From NCBI RefSeq assembly GCF_022549225.1, contig NZ_JAKZFD010000016.1, positions 1 through 64,000 on the forward strand: DNA of 64,000 bases, read 5' to 3'. Below are positions 28,003-36,814 of this stretch, in pieces. A program made the translations under genes and the position numbers. Source of the DNA: Pelomonas sp. CA6 (GTDB taxonomy: Bacteria > Pseudomonadota > Gammaproteobacteria > Burkholderiales > Burkholderiaceae_C). Each line of letters opens with the position of its first letter. Position 1 is the first letter of the stretch. The notes beneath the pieces were generated by a model. It ran no database searches. It was not told the DNA's origin and saw only the letters and a list, made by a program, of their open reading frames with translations.

Positions 28003-29511
28003 ATGCGTCTCCCCGTCTCCGCCCTGCTGGCTTCGCTGCTCAGCCTCTGCGCCCCCGCCATCCAAGCCCAGCAGGAGCCAACGGCCCTGAAGGCCGTTGC
28101 CCCCTTCCATGCCAGCCAGAGCCTGACCATGGAGTTGAAGAACGCGCGCTGGTTCGACGGCAAGGGCTTCCAGCGCGGCAGCCTGTTCGTCGTCGACGGC
28201 CAATTCGTCGCCAGCCGCCCGGCCAAGGTGCACCGTCACATGGAGTTGCGCGGGCAGTACCTGGTGCCCCCGCTGGCCGAGGCGCACAACCACAACCTGC
28301 AGAACCAGTGGGGCTGGGACCGCTTCGCCCAGCGCTACATCCAGGACGGCGTGTTCTATACCGCGATGCTCTGCGGCGACCCCAGCGAAGTGGACCCGCT
28401 GCGCCCGCTGGCGGCCCTGGACGCGACGCCGGACACCTTGTTCGTCACCGCCTGCATCACCTCGTCCGACGGCCATCCGCTGGCCATGCTGACCGGCCCC
28501 ACCGGACCGGACGGCAAGTCGGAGCTGCCGGCCAGCGACTTCATCGACAAAGCTGTGATCGTGATGGACAACCCCCAGCAGGTCCGCGACAAATGGCAGC
28601 TGGTGATGGGCCGCAAGACCGACCTGATCAAGGTCGTGATGAGCTACAGCGAGCATCCCGAGCTGCACCAGAAGCCGGAACTGCGCGGCAAGCTGGGCGT
28701 GGACGCCGCAACCCTGGCGGCCATCGTGCGCAAGGCGCACGAATCCAAGCTGCGCGTCGCGGTCCATGTAGACAGCGTGGCCGACTTCGAGGCGGCGGTG
28801 AATGCCGGCGCCGACCAGATCGCCCACCTGCCGGGCTACTTCAACCACCATGGCGCCGATCCCGACACCTATCTGATCCCGCCCGAACTGGCCCGCCGCG
28901 CCGCGCAGGCGCGCATCCAGGTGATCACCACCACGGCCGCGACCCAGCTCTTCCAGGCCGAACCCGAGCGCCTGAACCGCATCCGCGCCGTGCAGCAGCA
29001 GAACCTGCGCCAGCTGAAAGAGGCCGGTGTCGCGCTGCTGCTGGGATCGGACGTCTTCACCGCGACCGCGTTGGCGGAATGGCACAGCCTGGACGCGCTG
29101 AAGGTGCTGGAGCCGGCCGAACTGCTGCGCATCGCGACCGTGGACACGCCGCGCGCGCTGTTCCCGCAGCGCCGCCTGGGCTGCTTCGAGCCCGGCTGCG
29201 AGGCCAGCTTCCTGGTGCTGGCCGGCAATCCGCTGGAAGACGCGGCGGCGCTGGACCTGCCCCTGCTGCGCGTCAAACGCGGACGCATCCTGACCCAGTC
29301 CGAACAGGTGGCCGAGAGCACCGAGCGCGAACAAGCGCTCGCCTCGGGCAAGGCCGCGGGCGGCGCCAAGAAGAAAGGCGCCAAGTCCGCCAAGGGGGGC
29401 GGCAAGAACACCAAGGCCGGCGCCGCCAAGGGCAAAAGCGGCGGGACCAAGGCGGCGAGCAAGCCCACGGCCAAGTCGGCCGTCAAGAAGGCGACGGCAA
29501 GCAAACGCTGA
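28003..29511 (+). CDS. Exported amidohydrolase with polycationic C-terminal tail
   Basis: 502 residues. Signal peptide MRLPVSALLASLLSL..., likely cleaved after QAQ or nearby. Amidohydrolase-superfamily TIM barrel with metal ligands His95 and His97 (AEAHNHN), AVHVDSVADFEAAV, IAHLPGY and LLLGSDVF with the late Asp, and the composite beta-sandwich end (FEPGCEASFLVLAGNPLED). After about residue 445 the protein becomes a Lys/Ala/Gly tail without hydrophobics, like histone-H1-type or AlgP-type tails, unusual for a secreted hydrolase. Substrate unknown. No strong Shine-Dalgarno precedes the ATG. The MFS gene follows after 18 bases. Confidence 0.82.
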   Translation: MRLPVSALLASLLSLCAPAIQAQQEPTALKAVAPFHASQSLTMELKNARWFDGKGFQRGSLFVVDGQFVASRPAKVHRHMELRGQYLVPPLAEAHNHNLQNQWGWDRFAQRYIQDGVFYTAMLCGDPSEVDPLRPLAALDATPDTLFVTACITSSDGHPLAMLTGPTGPDGKSELPASDFIDKAVIVMDNPQQVRDKWQLVMGRKTDLIKVVMSYSEHPELHQKPELRGKLGVDAATLAAIVRKAHESKLRVAVHVDSVADFEAAVNAGADQIAHLPGYFNHHGADPDTYLIPPELARRAAQARIQVITTTAATQLFQAEPERLNRIRAVQQQNLRQLKEAGVALLLGSDVFTATALAEWHSLDALKVLEPAELLRIATVDTPRALFPQRRLGCFEPGCEASFLVLAGNPLEDAAALDLPLLRVKRGRILTQSEQVAESTEREQALASGKAAGGAKKKGAKSAKGGGKNTKAGAAKGKSGGTKAASKPTAKSAVKKATASKR

Positions 29512-29529
29512 AGCCGTTACATTGCGCCG

Positions 29530-30771
29530 ATGCCCTCCACGCCCCACCCCCAGCCCGCCGCCGCGCCACAGCCCCTGTCCCTGCAGCAGGTGCTGCTCTG
29601 CGGCGCAATGATCGTCACGCTCTCCATGGGCATACGCCACGGCTTCGGCCTGTGGCTCACGCCCATCACGGTGGACCGGGGCTGGACCCGCGAGGCCTTC
29701 GCGCTGGCGATCGCGGTGCAGAACCTGGCCTGGGGCCTGGCCGGCCCCTTCGCCGGCATGCTGGCGGACCGCTTCGGCGCGATGCGCGTGCTGATCTCCG
29801 GCGCGCTGCTGTACGCGCTGGGGCTGGCGCTGATGGCCGTCTCCACCACCGCCAGCGGTTTCCTCGGCAGCGCGGGGCTGTTGATCGGCCTGGCCCAGTC
29901 GGGCACCACCTATGCGGTGGTCTACGGCGTGATCGGGCGCAATGTGGCGCCGGACAAGCGGTCCTGGGCCATGGGCGTGGCCGCCGCCGCGGGCTCCTTC
30001 GGCCAGTTCCTGATGGTGCCGGTGGAAAGCTGGCTGATCGGCCATACCGGCTGGCAGAACGCGCTGTTCATCCTCGCACTGGCGGCCTGTCTGATCGTGC
30101 CGCTGGCCTTCCAGCTGCGCGAACCGCAGCTGGGCAAGGCCGCCAGCGGCCCGCACCAGAGCATCGCCGAGGCCCTGCGCGAAGCCTTCGGCTACCGCAG
30201 CTTCCAGCTGCTGATGCTGGGCTACTTCGTCTGCGGCTTCCAGGTCGTCTTCATCGGCGTGCACCTGCCGAGCTATCTGAAGGACCACGGCCTGTCGCCG
30301 CAGGTCGCGACCTATGCGCTGGCGCTGATCGGCCTGTTCAACGTGTTCGGCACCTATGCGGCCGGCAGCCTGGGCCAGCGCCTGCCCAAGCGCTATCTGT
30401 TGTCGGCCATCTACGGCCTGCGTTCGGTGGCCATCGTTACCTTCCTGAACGTGCCGCTGAGCCCGACCAGCGTGTACGTGTTTGCCGCGGTGATGGGCTT
30501 TCTGTGGCTGTCCACCGTGCCACCGACGAATGCCATCGTGGCGCAGATCTTCGGCGTGCAGCACATGTCCATGCTGGGCGGCTTCGTGTTCTTCAGTCAC
30601 CAGATCGGCAGCTTCCTGGGCGTCTGGCTGGGCGGCAAGCTCTACGACACGACCGGTTCCTACGACATCGTCTGGTGGCTGGCCGTCGCGCTGGGCGTGA
30701 TGGCGGCCTTGGTCAACCTGCCGGTGCGCGAGACCGCGATCGCCCGCCAGCCGCAGCCCGGGATGGCCTGA
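29530..30771 (+). CDS. Major facilitator superfamily transporter
   Basis: 413 residues, about twelve transmembrane segments. The loop 2-3 motif GPFAGMLADRFGAMRVL (about 75-91) is the MFS signature; TPITVDRGWTREAF near the start is the pattern seen in monocarboxylate/oxalate-formate-type MFS members. Inner membrane; substrate not predictable. It probably shares a transcript with the upstream amidohydrolase gene. Confidence 0.88.
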   Translation: MPSTPHPQPAAAPQPLSLQQVLLCGAMIVTLSMGIRHGFGLWLTPITVDRGWTREAFALAIAVQNLAWGLAGPFAGMLADRFGAMRVLISGALLYALGLALMAVSTTASGFLGSAGLLIGLAQSGTTYAVVYGVIGRNVAPDKRSWAMGVAAAAGSFGQFLMVPVESWLIGHTGWQNALFILALAACLIVPLAFQLREPQLGKAASGPHQSIAEALREAFGYRSFQLLMLGYFVCGFQVVFIGVHLPSYLKDHGLSPQVATYALALIGLFNVFGTYAAGSLGQRLPKRYLLSAIYGLRSVAIVTFLNVPLSPTSVYVFAAVMGFLWLSTVPPTNAIVAQIFGVQHMSMLGGFVFFSHQIGSFLGVWLGGKLYDTTGSYDIVWWLAVALGVMAALVNLPVRETAIARQPQPGMA

Positions 30772-30775
30772 CGCG

Positions 30776-30904
30776 ATGCGCCAGCGCCTGCGGTCCTGGA
30801 TCTGGCGGCTGGCCCTGGCCGCCGCGCTGACGCTGGTCTTTCTCGCCTATGCCCAGCCGGCGTTGATGCAGAGCATGGCCGACCAGATCTGGGCCTGCTT
30901 TTGA
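30776..30904 (+). CDS. Small membrane protein, 42 residues, unknown
   Basis: Starts 5 bases after the MFS stop codon. The product has a basic N-terminus (MRQRLRSWIWR) and one hydrophobic helix (LALAAALTLVFLAYAQPALM), then a short end with one Cys. No family recognised. Tight spacing to the MFS gene supports translation; the absence of an own Shine-Dalgarno apart from the end of the MFS gene is a weakness. Confidence 0.5.
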   Translation: MRQRLRSWIWRLALAAALTLVFLAYAQPALMQSMADQIWACF

Positions 30905-30961
30905 GCGCCGCGCCTGGGCACAGCCTGGCGCGCCACCGACTTTGACGGGAGGAGTGAGTCC

Positions 30962-31777
30962 ATGGACGAGCGAGTGGTCGTGATCACCGGGGCCTCGGAC
31001 GGCATAGGCGCCGAGCTGGCGCGCCAATGGGCGGCCCGCGAGGGCGGCCGGCTGAAGCTGGTGCTGGCGGCGCGCGGCGAGGACAAGCTGGCCGAGGTCG
31101 CCCAGCACTGCCGCGCGCAAGGCGCGCAGGCGCTGGCCCTGCGCTGCGACGTCGAGTCGCAGGACGACTGCCGCGCGCTGATCGACGCGGCGCTGCGGGT
31201 CTTCGGCCGCATCGACGTGCTGGTCAACAACGCCGGACGCTCGGCCCATGCGCTGTTCGAGCAGGTCGAGGACCTGGGCTGGTACGAGCGGCTGATGCGC
31301 ATTAATCTGTGGGGCAGCGTCTGGTGCACCCAGGCCGCGCTGCCCGCGCTGAAGGCCAGCCGCGGCCGCATCGTCGCGGTCTCCAGCCTGGCCGGGCTGG
31401 TCGGCGTGCCGGGCCGCACCGCCTACAGCGCGAGCAAGTTCGCGATGAACGGCTTCTTCGAGGCCTTGCGTACCGAGCTGACCGAGGATGGCGTCAGCGT
31501 CACCATCGCCTACCCTGGCGTGGTCTCCACGCAGATCCGCTACCGCGGCTTCAATGCGCGCGGAGAACCGGCCGGCGTCAGCGGCCTGGTGGAAGATGGC
31601 GCGATGTCGGTGCAGACCTGCGCGCGGCTGATCCTGGACGGCACGCTGGCGCGCCGGCGCGACATCGTGATGACCGTCCAGGGCCGCCTGGGCCGCTGGC
31701 TCAAGCTGCTGGCGCCGGCGCTGATCGACCGCCTGGCCTGGAAGGCGGTCAAGCGCGAGGAGGCCGCGCGTTCATGA
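30962..31777 (+). CDS. Short-chain dehydrogenase/reductase
   Basis: 271 residues, classical SDR. TGASDGIGAELARQ at 9-22 is the nucleotide-binding loop, NNAG near residue 88, Ser in VAVSSLAG and the catalytic pair in YSASK near 157-161. C-terminal part is like DHRS7/YqjQ-type membrane-associated SDRs (VSTQIRYRGFNARGE), so a lipid or steroid-like substrate is possible but not shown. GGGAGGAG lies about 10 bases before ATG. The methyltransferase gene overlaps its stop in ATGA. Confidence 0.88.
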   Translation: MDERVVVITGASDGIGAELARQWAAREGGRLKLVLAARGEDKLAEVAQHCRAQGAQALALRCDVESQDDCRALIDAALRVFGRIDVLVNNAGRSAHALFEQVEDLGWYERLMRINLWGSVWCTQAALPALKASRGRIVAVSSLAGLVGVPGRTAYSASKFAMNGFFEALRTELTEDGVSVTIAYPGVVSTQIRYRGFNARGEPAGVSGLVEDGAMSVQTCARLILDGTLARRRDIVMTVQGRLGRWLKLLAPALIDRLAWKAVKREEAARS

Positions 31778-32367
31778 CCGTCGTCGAACAAGGCATGGCC
31801 GGCGCGCCCAGCGACTGGCTGATGCGCTGGGCCCAGGCCTGGCGCGAGCGTCCTGGCGCAACGGCGCTGGACCTGGCCTGCGGCTCGGGGCGCCATCTGG
31901 CCCTGCTGGCCGAAGCCGGCCTGCGGGTGACCGGCGTGGACCGCGACGCACAGGCACTGGCCACGGCCGCCGCCCGGGCGCCCGCGGCCGAGCTGATCGC
32001 CGCCGACATCGAACAAGGCCCCTGGCCTCTGGCCGCGCGCCGCTTCGACCTGGTGCTGGTCACCCACTATCTCTGGCGACCGCTGCTGCCGCGCATCGTT
32101 GATGCCGTGGCGCCTGGCGGCTGGCTGATCTACGAGACCTTTGCCCACGGGCAACAGAGCGTGGGCCGGCCCTCGCGGCCGGATTTCCTGCTCCAGCCTG
32201 GCGAGCTTCTGCGCGCCTGCGAGGGCCTGCGCATCGTCGCCTACGAGGATGGATTTCTGGGCGCGGGCCACGGCGGCGGCGTCAACGAGCGCTTTGTCCA
32301 GCGCGTTGCAGCGGTTCGCGCCGAGGCGCCCGAACCCGGAGGCTTCGCCCGCTACCACCTGGGCTGA
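31774..32367 (+). CDS. SAM-dependent methyltransferase, class I
   Basis: 197 residues from the ATG at 31774, which overlaps the SDR stop codon by 4 bases; GAGGAGG lies about 12 bases upstream. Motif I is ALDLACGSGRHLALLA (about 29-44), followed by the acidic GVDRD end of strand 2 and a post-motif FDLVLVTHYLWRPLLP. The family resembles TehB/UbiE-like small-molecule methyltransferases. The substrate is unknown. Confidence 0.87.
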   Translation: MTVVEQGMAGAPSDWLMRWAQAWRERPGATALDLACGSGRHLALLAEAGLRVTGVDRDAQALATAAARAPAAELIAADIEQGPWPLAARRFDLVLVTHYLWRPLLPRIVDAVAPGGWLIYETFAHGQQSVGRPSRPDFLLQPGELLRACEGLRIVAYEDGFLGAGHGGGVNERFVQRVAAVRAEAPEPGGFARYHLG

Positions 32368-32441
32368 AGGGCCCCGGTGCGTGACAACGGTTTCGGGGCC
32401 TCGCGCTTCAGTAGAATCCTCCGATCTCAAGGAATCCCTCC

Positions 32442-33323
32442 ATGAACGCATTTGTTGGCAGCATCGTGGCGCTGGTCACGCCCATGCATGAAGACGGCCA
32501 GATCGACTTCGACGGTCTGCGCAAGCTCATCGACTGGCAGATCGCCCAGGGCACCGACGTGATCGGCGTGGTGGGCACCACCGGCGAATCGCCCACCGTC
32601 ACGATGGAGGAGAACCGCGAGGTCATCCGTGTGGCCGTCGAGCATGTCAAGGGCCGTCGCCCCGTGCTGGCGGGCACGGGCGCCAACTCCACCGCCGAAG
32701 CCATCGAGCTGAGCCGCTATGCCAAGGCCGTCGGCGCCGACGCGACGCTGTCCGTCGTGCCCTACTACAACAAGCCCTCCCAGGAAGGCATCTACCGCCA
32801 CTTCAAGGCCATTGCCGAGGCGGTCGACATTCCGATGATGCTGTACAACGTGCCCGGTCGCACCGTGGCGGACATGCAGCCCGAGACGGCGCTGCGCTGC
32901 GCCAGCCTGCCCGGCGTGTTCGGCATCAAGGAAGCCACCGGCAACATCGAGCGCGCCGCCTGGCTGATCAAGAACGCGCCCGCCGGCTTCGGCATTTATT
33001 CGGGCGATGACGGCACCGCGATCGCGCTGATGCTGATGGGTGGCCGCGGCCATGTCAGCGTCACCGCCAATGTGGCGCCGCGCGACATGCACCTGATGTG
33101 CAAGGCCGCGATCGAAGGCCGCGTCAAGGATGCCACCGAACTGCACTTCAAGCTGCTGGGCCTGCACAAGCAGCTGTTCTGCGAGCCCTCCCCGGCCCCC
33201 ACCAAGTGGGCCTTGAGCCAGATGGGCCATTGCAGCGAGCATCTGCGCCTGCCGCTGACCCCGCTGACGCCGGCCGGCCAGGCCAGCGTGCGCGAGGCCA
33301 TGCGCGAGGCCGGCCTGCTCTGA
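32442..33323 (+). CDS. dapA: 4-hydroxy-tetrahydrodipicolinate synthase
   Basis: 293 residues. It condenses pyruvate and aspartate semialdehyde in lysine and diaminopimelate synthesis. Key residues are present: Thr46 and Thr47 (GTTGESPT), Tyr135 (YNVPGRT), and the Schiff-base Lys163 (GIKEATGN). Homotetrameric cytoplasmic enzyme. AAGGAAT precedes the ATG at a normal distance. Followed by bamC, as in many proteobacteria. Confidence 0.97.
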   Translation: MNAFVGSIVALVTPMHEDGQIDFDGLRKLIDWQIAQGTDVIGVVGTTGESPTVTMEENREVIRVAVEHVKGRRPVLAGTGANSTAEAIELSRYAKAVGADATLSVVPYYNKPSQEGIYRHFKAIAEAVDIPMMLYNVPGRTVADMQPETALRCASLPGVFGIKEATGNIERAAWLIKNAPAGFGIYSGDDGTAIALMLMGGRGHVSVTANVAPRDMHLMCKAAIEGRVKDATELHFKLLGLHKQLFCEPSPAPTKWALSQMGHCSEHLRLPLTPLTPAGQASVREAMREAGLL

Positions 33324-33343
33324 TTCCCACCCGATTTCCCTGA

Positions 33344-33362
33344 CCTGCGGCGCCGCCGCAGG
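33344..33362. other. Hairpin between dapA and bamC
   Basis: CCTGCGGC and GCCGCAGG are perfect 8-base arms with loop GCC. There is no T run, so it may adjust the dapA/bamC ratio or protect the dapA message rather than terminate. Confidence 0.4.
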
Positions 33363-33375
33363 CCCAACCCCGGAG

Positions 33376-34581
33376 ATGTCTAGCGTGATCCGTTCTCTTT
33401 CCGAATCCACCGGCTCCACGCCGGTTCGCCTGGCCTGCGCTGCCCTGATCACGGGCCTGCTAGCCGGCTGCAGCGCCATGGACGGCGTGCTGAGCTCCGA
33501 CCGGGTGGACTACCGCGGCGCCGCCAAGCAGACCACCGGCCTGGACGTGCCGCCCGACCTGACCCAGCTGTCGCGCGAGAACCGCTCGCCGGTCCAGGGC
33601 GGCAGCGTCAGCGCGTCGCAGCTGCTGCAGGCGGCCAATGCCGCGCCGGCCGCCAACAATCCGGCCCTCGTCAACAACGTCGCGGTCCAGGCCGTCGGTC
33701 AGGTCAAGCTGATGCGCGAAGGCGATCAGCGCTGGCTGAGCAGCGCGCTGGCGCCCGAACAGCTGTGGCCTCAGCTGCGCAGCTTCTGGCAGGAGCGCGG
33801 TTTCGAGCTGCCGCTGGACGACGCGGCCGTTGGCGTGATGGAAACCAACTGGCTGGAGAACCGCGCCAAGCTGCCACAGGACATCGTCCGCCAGACCGTG
33901 GGCCGCGTGCTGGACGGCCTCTACTCCACCGGCGAGCGCGATAAATATCGCACCCGCGTGGAACGCAACGCACAGGGGGGCACCGACATCTACATCGCCC
34001 ACCGCGGCGTGCAGGAGGTGTACACCGGCGCCCAGCGCGACCAGACCGGCTGGCAGGCCCGCCCCAGCGATCCCGCCCTGGAAGCCGAGATGCTGTCGCG
34101 CCTGATGCTCAAGCTGGGCGCCAAGGAGGAAGAGGCCAAGGCCGTCCTCGCCCAGCAGGCTGCCACGCCGGCGCGTCAGGACAGCAAGTTCAGCCAGCCC
34201 GCGGTGCCGCAGTCGCAGGCCGCCACGCGCCCGCTGTCCGAGGTGCCCAATGCACTGCAGGTCAACGAGGGCTTCGAGCGCGCCTGGCGCCGTGTCGGCC
34301 AATCGCTGGACCGCCATGGCTTCACCATCGAAGACCGCGACCGCAAGCAGGGCCTGTTCTTCCTGCGCTACGCCGACCCCAACATGGTGGGCAAGGAAGA
34401 GCCGGGCTTCTTCTCCAAGCTCTTCGGCGGCGACAAGGGTGTCGTGGCCGGCCGCTATCGCGTGTCGGTCAAGTCCGAAGGCGAGCGCAGCACCATCACC
34501 ATCCTGGACGACAAGGGCCAGCAGCAGACCAACGAGATCGCCAAGCGCATCCTGAACCTGCTGATGGACGACCTGCGCTAA
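33376..34581 (+). CDS. bamC: Outer-membrane assembly lipoprotein BamC
   Basis: 401 residues. Lipoprotein signal peptide with lipobox LLAG-Cys32. The unstructured linker after it contains VDYRGAAKQTTGLDVPPDL, the conserved stretch by which BamC contacts BamD, then two helix-grip domains (about 110-215 and 290-400). Component of the BAM complex in the outer membrane. Placement directly after dapA is the family's usual context. Confidence 0.93.
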   Translation: MSSVIRSLSESTGSTPVRLACAALITGLLAGCSAMDGVLSSDRVDYRGAAKQTTGLDVPPDLTQLSRENRSPVQGGSVSASQLLQAANAAPAANNPALVNNVAVQAVGQVKLMREGDQRWLSSALAPEQLWPQLRSFWQERGFELPLDDAAVGVMETNWLENRAKLPQDIVRQTVGRVLDGLYSTGERDKYRTRVERNAQGGTDIYIAHRGVQEVYTGAQRDQTGWQARPSDPALEAEMLSRLMLKLGAKEEEAKAVLAQQAATPARQDSKFSQPAVPQSQAATRPLSEVPNALQVNEGFERAWRRVGQSLDRHGFTIEDRDRKQGLFFLRYADPNMVGKEEPGFFSKLFGGDKGVVAGRYRVSVKSEGERSTITILDDKGQQQTNEIAKRILNLLMDDLR

Positions 34582-34604
34582 ATCCAGCAGATCACCGCAA
34601 ATGC

Positions 34605-34638
34605 AAACGCCATCGCAGACGCGATGGCGTTTTCTTTT
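34605..34638 (+). terminator. Intrinsic terminator after bamC
   Basis: AAACGCCATCGC and GCGATGGCGTTT form a perfect 12-bp stem with loop AGAC, followed by TCTTTT. It starts 24 bases after the bamC stop codon. Confidence 0.9.
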
Positions 34639-34714
34639 GTGTCCCCGTGTTGCGAGAAACGACGTCTGGACCTCATTTGCGCCAGGGCCAATGCGCCGAG
34701 ACTCGCAGGGACGT

Positions 34715-34750
34715 AAAAAAGCCGCCTGGGCGAACCCGGCGGCTTTCTTT
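34715..34750 (-). terminator. Intrinsic terminator of the small lipoprotein gene
   Basis: On the minus strand AAAGCCGCC (34746-34738) pairs with GGCGGCTTT (34726-34718) across an 11-base loop, followed by TTTT. It lies 20 bases after the lipoprotein stop codon. Confidence 0.85.
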
Positions 34751-34765
34751 GCGGACGCAGCAGAA

Positions 34766-34963
34766 TTAGTTGCTGGCGGCAGCGGAGGCAGCGGGAGCCG
34801 AAGCGTCAGCCGCGGGAGCCGAAGCTTCCACCGGAGCCGAAGCAGGCGCCGAGGCTTCCACGGGAGCGGGAGCAGCAGCCGGAGCAGCGGCTTCTTCCTT
34901 CTTGCCGCAAGCGGTCAGAGCAACAGCGGCCAGCAGGGAGGCCAACAGGATCGACTTTTTCAT
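34766..34963 (-). CDS. Small Ala/Pro-rich lipoprotein
   Basis: 65 residues from Met at 34963. The signal peptide MKKSILLASLLAAVALTA ends in a lipobox with Cys19, followed by GKKEE and then an Ala/Pro/Ser/Glu low-complexity tail with an imperfect repeat of VEASAPASAP. Predicted inner- or outer-membrane lipoprotein with an unstructured tail. GAGGA lies 6 bases upstream of the start. An isolated gene with its own terminator, and a 14-bp palindrome sits 31-44 bases upstream. Small lipoproteins of this kind are common in Burkholderiales; the role is unknown. Confidence 0.75.
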   Translation of the reverse strand: MKKSILLASLLAAVALTACGKKEEAAAPAAAPAPVEASAPASAPVEASAPAADASAPAASAAASN

Positions 34964-34993
34964 ACTTGTCCTCAGGTGACTTTGAGACGAACA

Positions 34994-35007
34994 AATTACC
35001 GGTAATT
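34994..35007. promoter_or_regulatory. 14-bp perfect palindrome, candidate operator of the lipoprotein gene
   Basis: AATTACCGGTAATT is fully symmetrical. It lies 31 bases from the lipoprotein start, in the expected promoter area, within a stretch of lower G+C. No regulator can be assigned. Confidence 0.45.
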
Positions 35008-35119
35008 GTGAAGCTCGGGGGAGGCAAGCCTCCGTGAAAGCCCCAATGTCCAAGACGCGGAAACCTCGAGCGCTTCCTTCGCCTAGCCCGCAATTATAGC
35101 CACGGCTTTTGTAATCCTT

Positions 35120-35614
35120 TTACAAGCCCAGAGTGCTAGCGCTGAAGCTATCGCACGAGCGTTGCGCTATTGCGTCAAACGCTTCTCTTGCGTAAAGCAA
35201 GTCGGCGGCTTGACAACTCAGCCAGGCCCGCTCCGGCGTCCAGAGTTTGAGCAGCAGCAGCCCCGGCGCCAGCAGCATGCCGCCCGGCAGGTCCTCGCCG
35301 GCGGCCTTCAGGTCGTCCGGCTGGAAGCTGCGCGCGCTGATCACGTGGTCGTGCGTCACGCGCCATTGCACGAAGCGCGGATGCTTGCGACGCACCGCCT
35401 CGTAGCCCTGCGACAGCAGATGCAGGCGACGATGCGGCAAAGCCCAGGCGTGCAGCGCATCCAGCAGCGCGGGGTCGGACAGCGGCCAGTCGGCCAAATC
35501 CGGCGCCATCCAGCACAGCTCGCGTCCGCCCTGTGTCGCGGCCTTCAGCAAGGCCTCGGCCAGGGCGGTCGCGACGCCCGCGCGGGATTCGATCAGCCCT
35601 TCGCTCACGCCCAT
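35120..35614 (-). CDS. Unknown protein, 164 residues, co-transcribed with the oxygenase gene
   Basis: I do not recognise a family. The protein is soluble, starts MGVSEGLIESR and contains ELCWMAPDLADWPL, a HRRLHLLSQGYEAVRRKHPRF stretch with HPRF, and WRVTHDHVISAR in the middle, which suggests a folded globular domain rather than a shadow ORF. It starts 10 bases after the stop codon of the ribosomal oxygenase gene, so the two are probably translated from one message. The C-terminal 25 codons are less G+C-rich than the rest. Confidence 0.65.
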   Translation of the reverse strand: MGVSEGLIESRAGVATALAEALLKAATQGGRELCWMAPDLADWPLSDPALLDALHAWALPHRRLHLLSQGYEAVRRKHPRFVQWRVTHDHVISARSFQPDDLKAAGEDLPGGMLLAPGLLLLKLWTPERAWLSCQAADLLYAREAFDAIAQRSCDSFSASTLGL

Positions 35615-35624
35615 TGCGCTTACC

Positions 35625-36758
35625 TCACTCGGCCAGCACCCAGCCGTCTTCCGCCCATTGGTCCAGCAGCTCGCGCGCGCCTTCGCTGAGGCGAGCGACT
35701 TCGGCGCCCGCGAGGCGGCGGCGGTCGGCCAGACGGCGCATCAGCGTGGCGTCGCGCCCGCCGGCACGGAAGGACTCGCCGTTGATGAACACATGGGCGC
35801 GGTCATACATCATGCGGCTGCGCGGACTCAGGCGCACGCCCTCGCCGGGCCGCAGCGGCCGGCCGGCATCGAAGAAGACACGCGGCTTGGGCTCGGTCAG
35901 CGCCTCGCCCAGCGCGCGCTCCAGTGCCAGTGGCGCGTTGGCCGCTTTCAGCACGGCGTCGCGCGCGAATTGCTGCAGTGCCGGGGGAATCAGGGCCGGC
36001 GCCTGCGTCGCCTCCTGGCGCGGATCGCAGTACATGCGGTCGCCGCGATGGCCGTCTTCCTCCTCCTCGGTCAGCCGCACCAGCAGCTCGTTGGCCAGTT
36101 CACGCCCCCAGGGCGTGCGGAAGCCCACCGAAGCCGTCATGCAGTCGCCGCCCACCGCGATGCCGTCATGCGCCCAGCCCGGCGGCAGGTAGAGCATGTC
36201 GCCGGGCTCAAGCACGAACTCCTGTTCGGGGTTGAACTCGGTCAGCAGTTTGACGGGCACGTCCTGGCGCAGCTCACCCGTGGTGGACACACCCATGCGG
36301 CCGATGCGCCACTGCCTCTTGCCTGCCACCTGGATCAGGAAGACGTCGTACGAATCGAAATGCGGGCCGACACCGCCGCCATCGCTGGCATAGGAGACCA
36401 TCAGATCATCCAGCCGCGCCTCGGGCACGAAGCGGAAGCGCTCCAGCAGCGCACGCGCGGCCGGCACATGCAGGTCCAGCCCCTGCACCAGCAGGGTCCA
36501 GCGCGGCTTGCTCCACGGCGGCAGCTTGGCCACCGGGCCGTGACGCAGCGCCCAGCGGTCGTCGAACTGCGTCACCAGCCGAGATTCCACATCCTCGCTG
36601 GTCGCCAGTTGCGCCAGTTCGGCGCGCGAGGCCGGGGGCTGGATGCCGGGCAGCGCCTGGCGGACCAGCAAAGGCTTGCGCTGCCAGTGCCGGCGCATGA
36701 ACTGCTCGGGGCTCAGTCCCCCCAGCAGCGGGGTCTTTTGTTCGATGTCGATGTCCAT
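35625..36758 (-). CDS. JmjC/cupin-4 ribosomal oxygenase (RoxA/YcfD family)
   Basis: 377 residues. Fe(II)/2-oxoglutarate oxygenase of the family that hydroxylates an arginine of ribosomal protein L16. The iron triad is visible: His133 and Asp135 (GPHFDSYDVFLIQ) and His197 (YLPPGWAHDG). The start LSPEQFMRRHWQRKPLLVRQA is the family's usual N-terminus, and the C-terminal half is the dimerisation/winged-helix part. Diverges from the FKBP gene across 56 bases. Specific substrate is inferred from family only. Confidence 0.88.
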   Translation of the reverse strand: MDIDIEQKTPLLGGLSPEQFMRRHWQRKPLLVRQALPGIQPPASRAELAQLATSEDVESRLVTQFDDRWALRHGPVAKLPPWSKPRWTLLVQGLDLHVPAARALLERFRFVPEARLDDLMVSYASDGGGVGPHFDSYDVFLIQVAGKRQWRIGRMGVSTTGELRQDVPVKLLTEFNPEQEFVLEPGDMLYLPPGWAHDGIAVGGDCMTASVGFRTPWGRELANELLVRLTEEEEDGHRGDRMYCDPRQEATQAPALIPPALQQFARDAVLKAANAPLALERALGEALTEPKPRVFFDAGRPLRPGEGVRLSPRSRMMYDRAHVFINGESFRAGGRDATLMRRLADRRRLAGAEVARLSEGARELLDQWAEDGWVLAE

Positions 36759-36814
36759 GGGCGCGATTGTCGGCGCTGAACGCGGCGCGCAACATCGCGT
36801 GAGACAATTTGACG

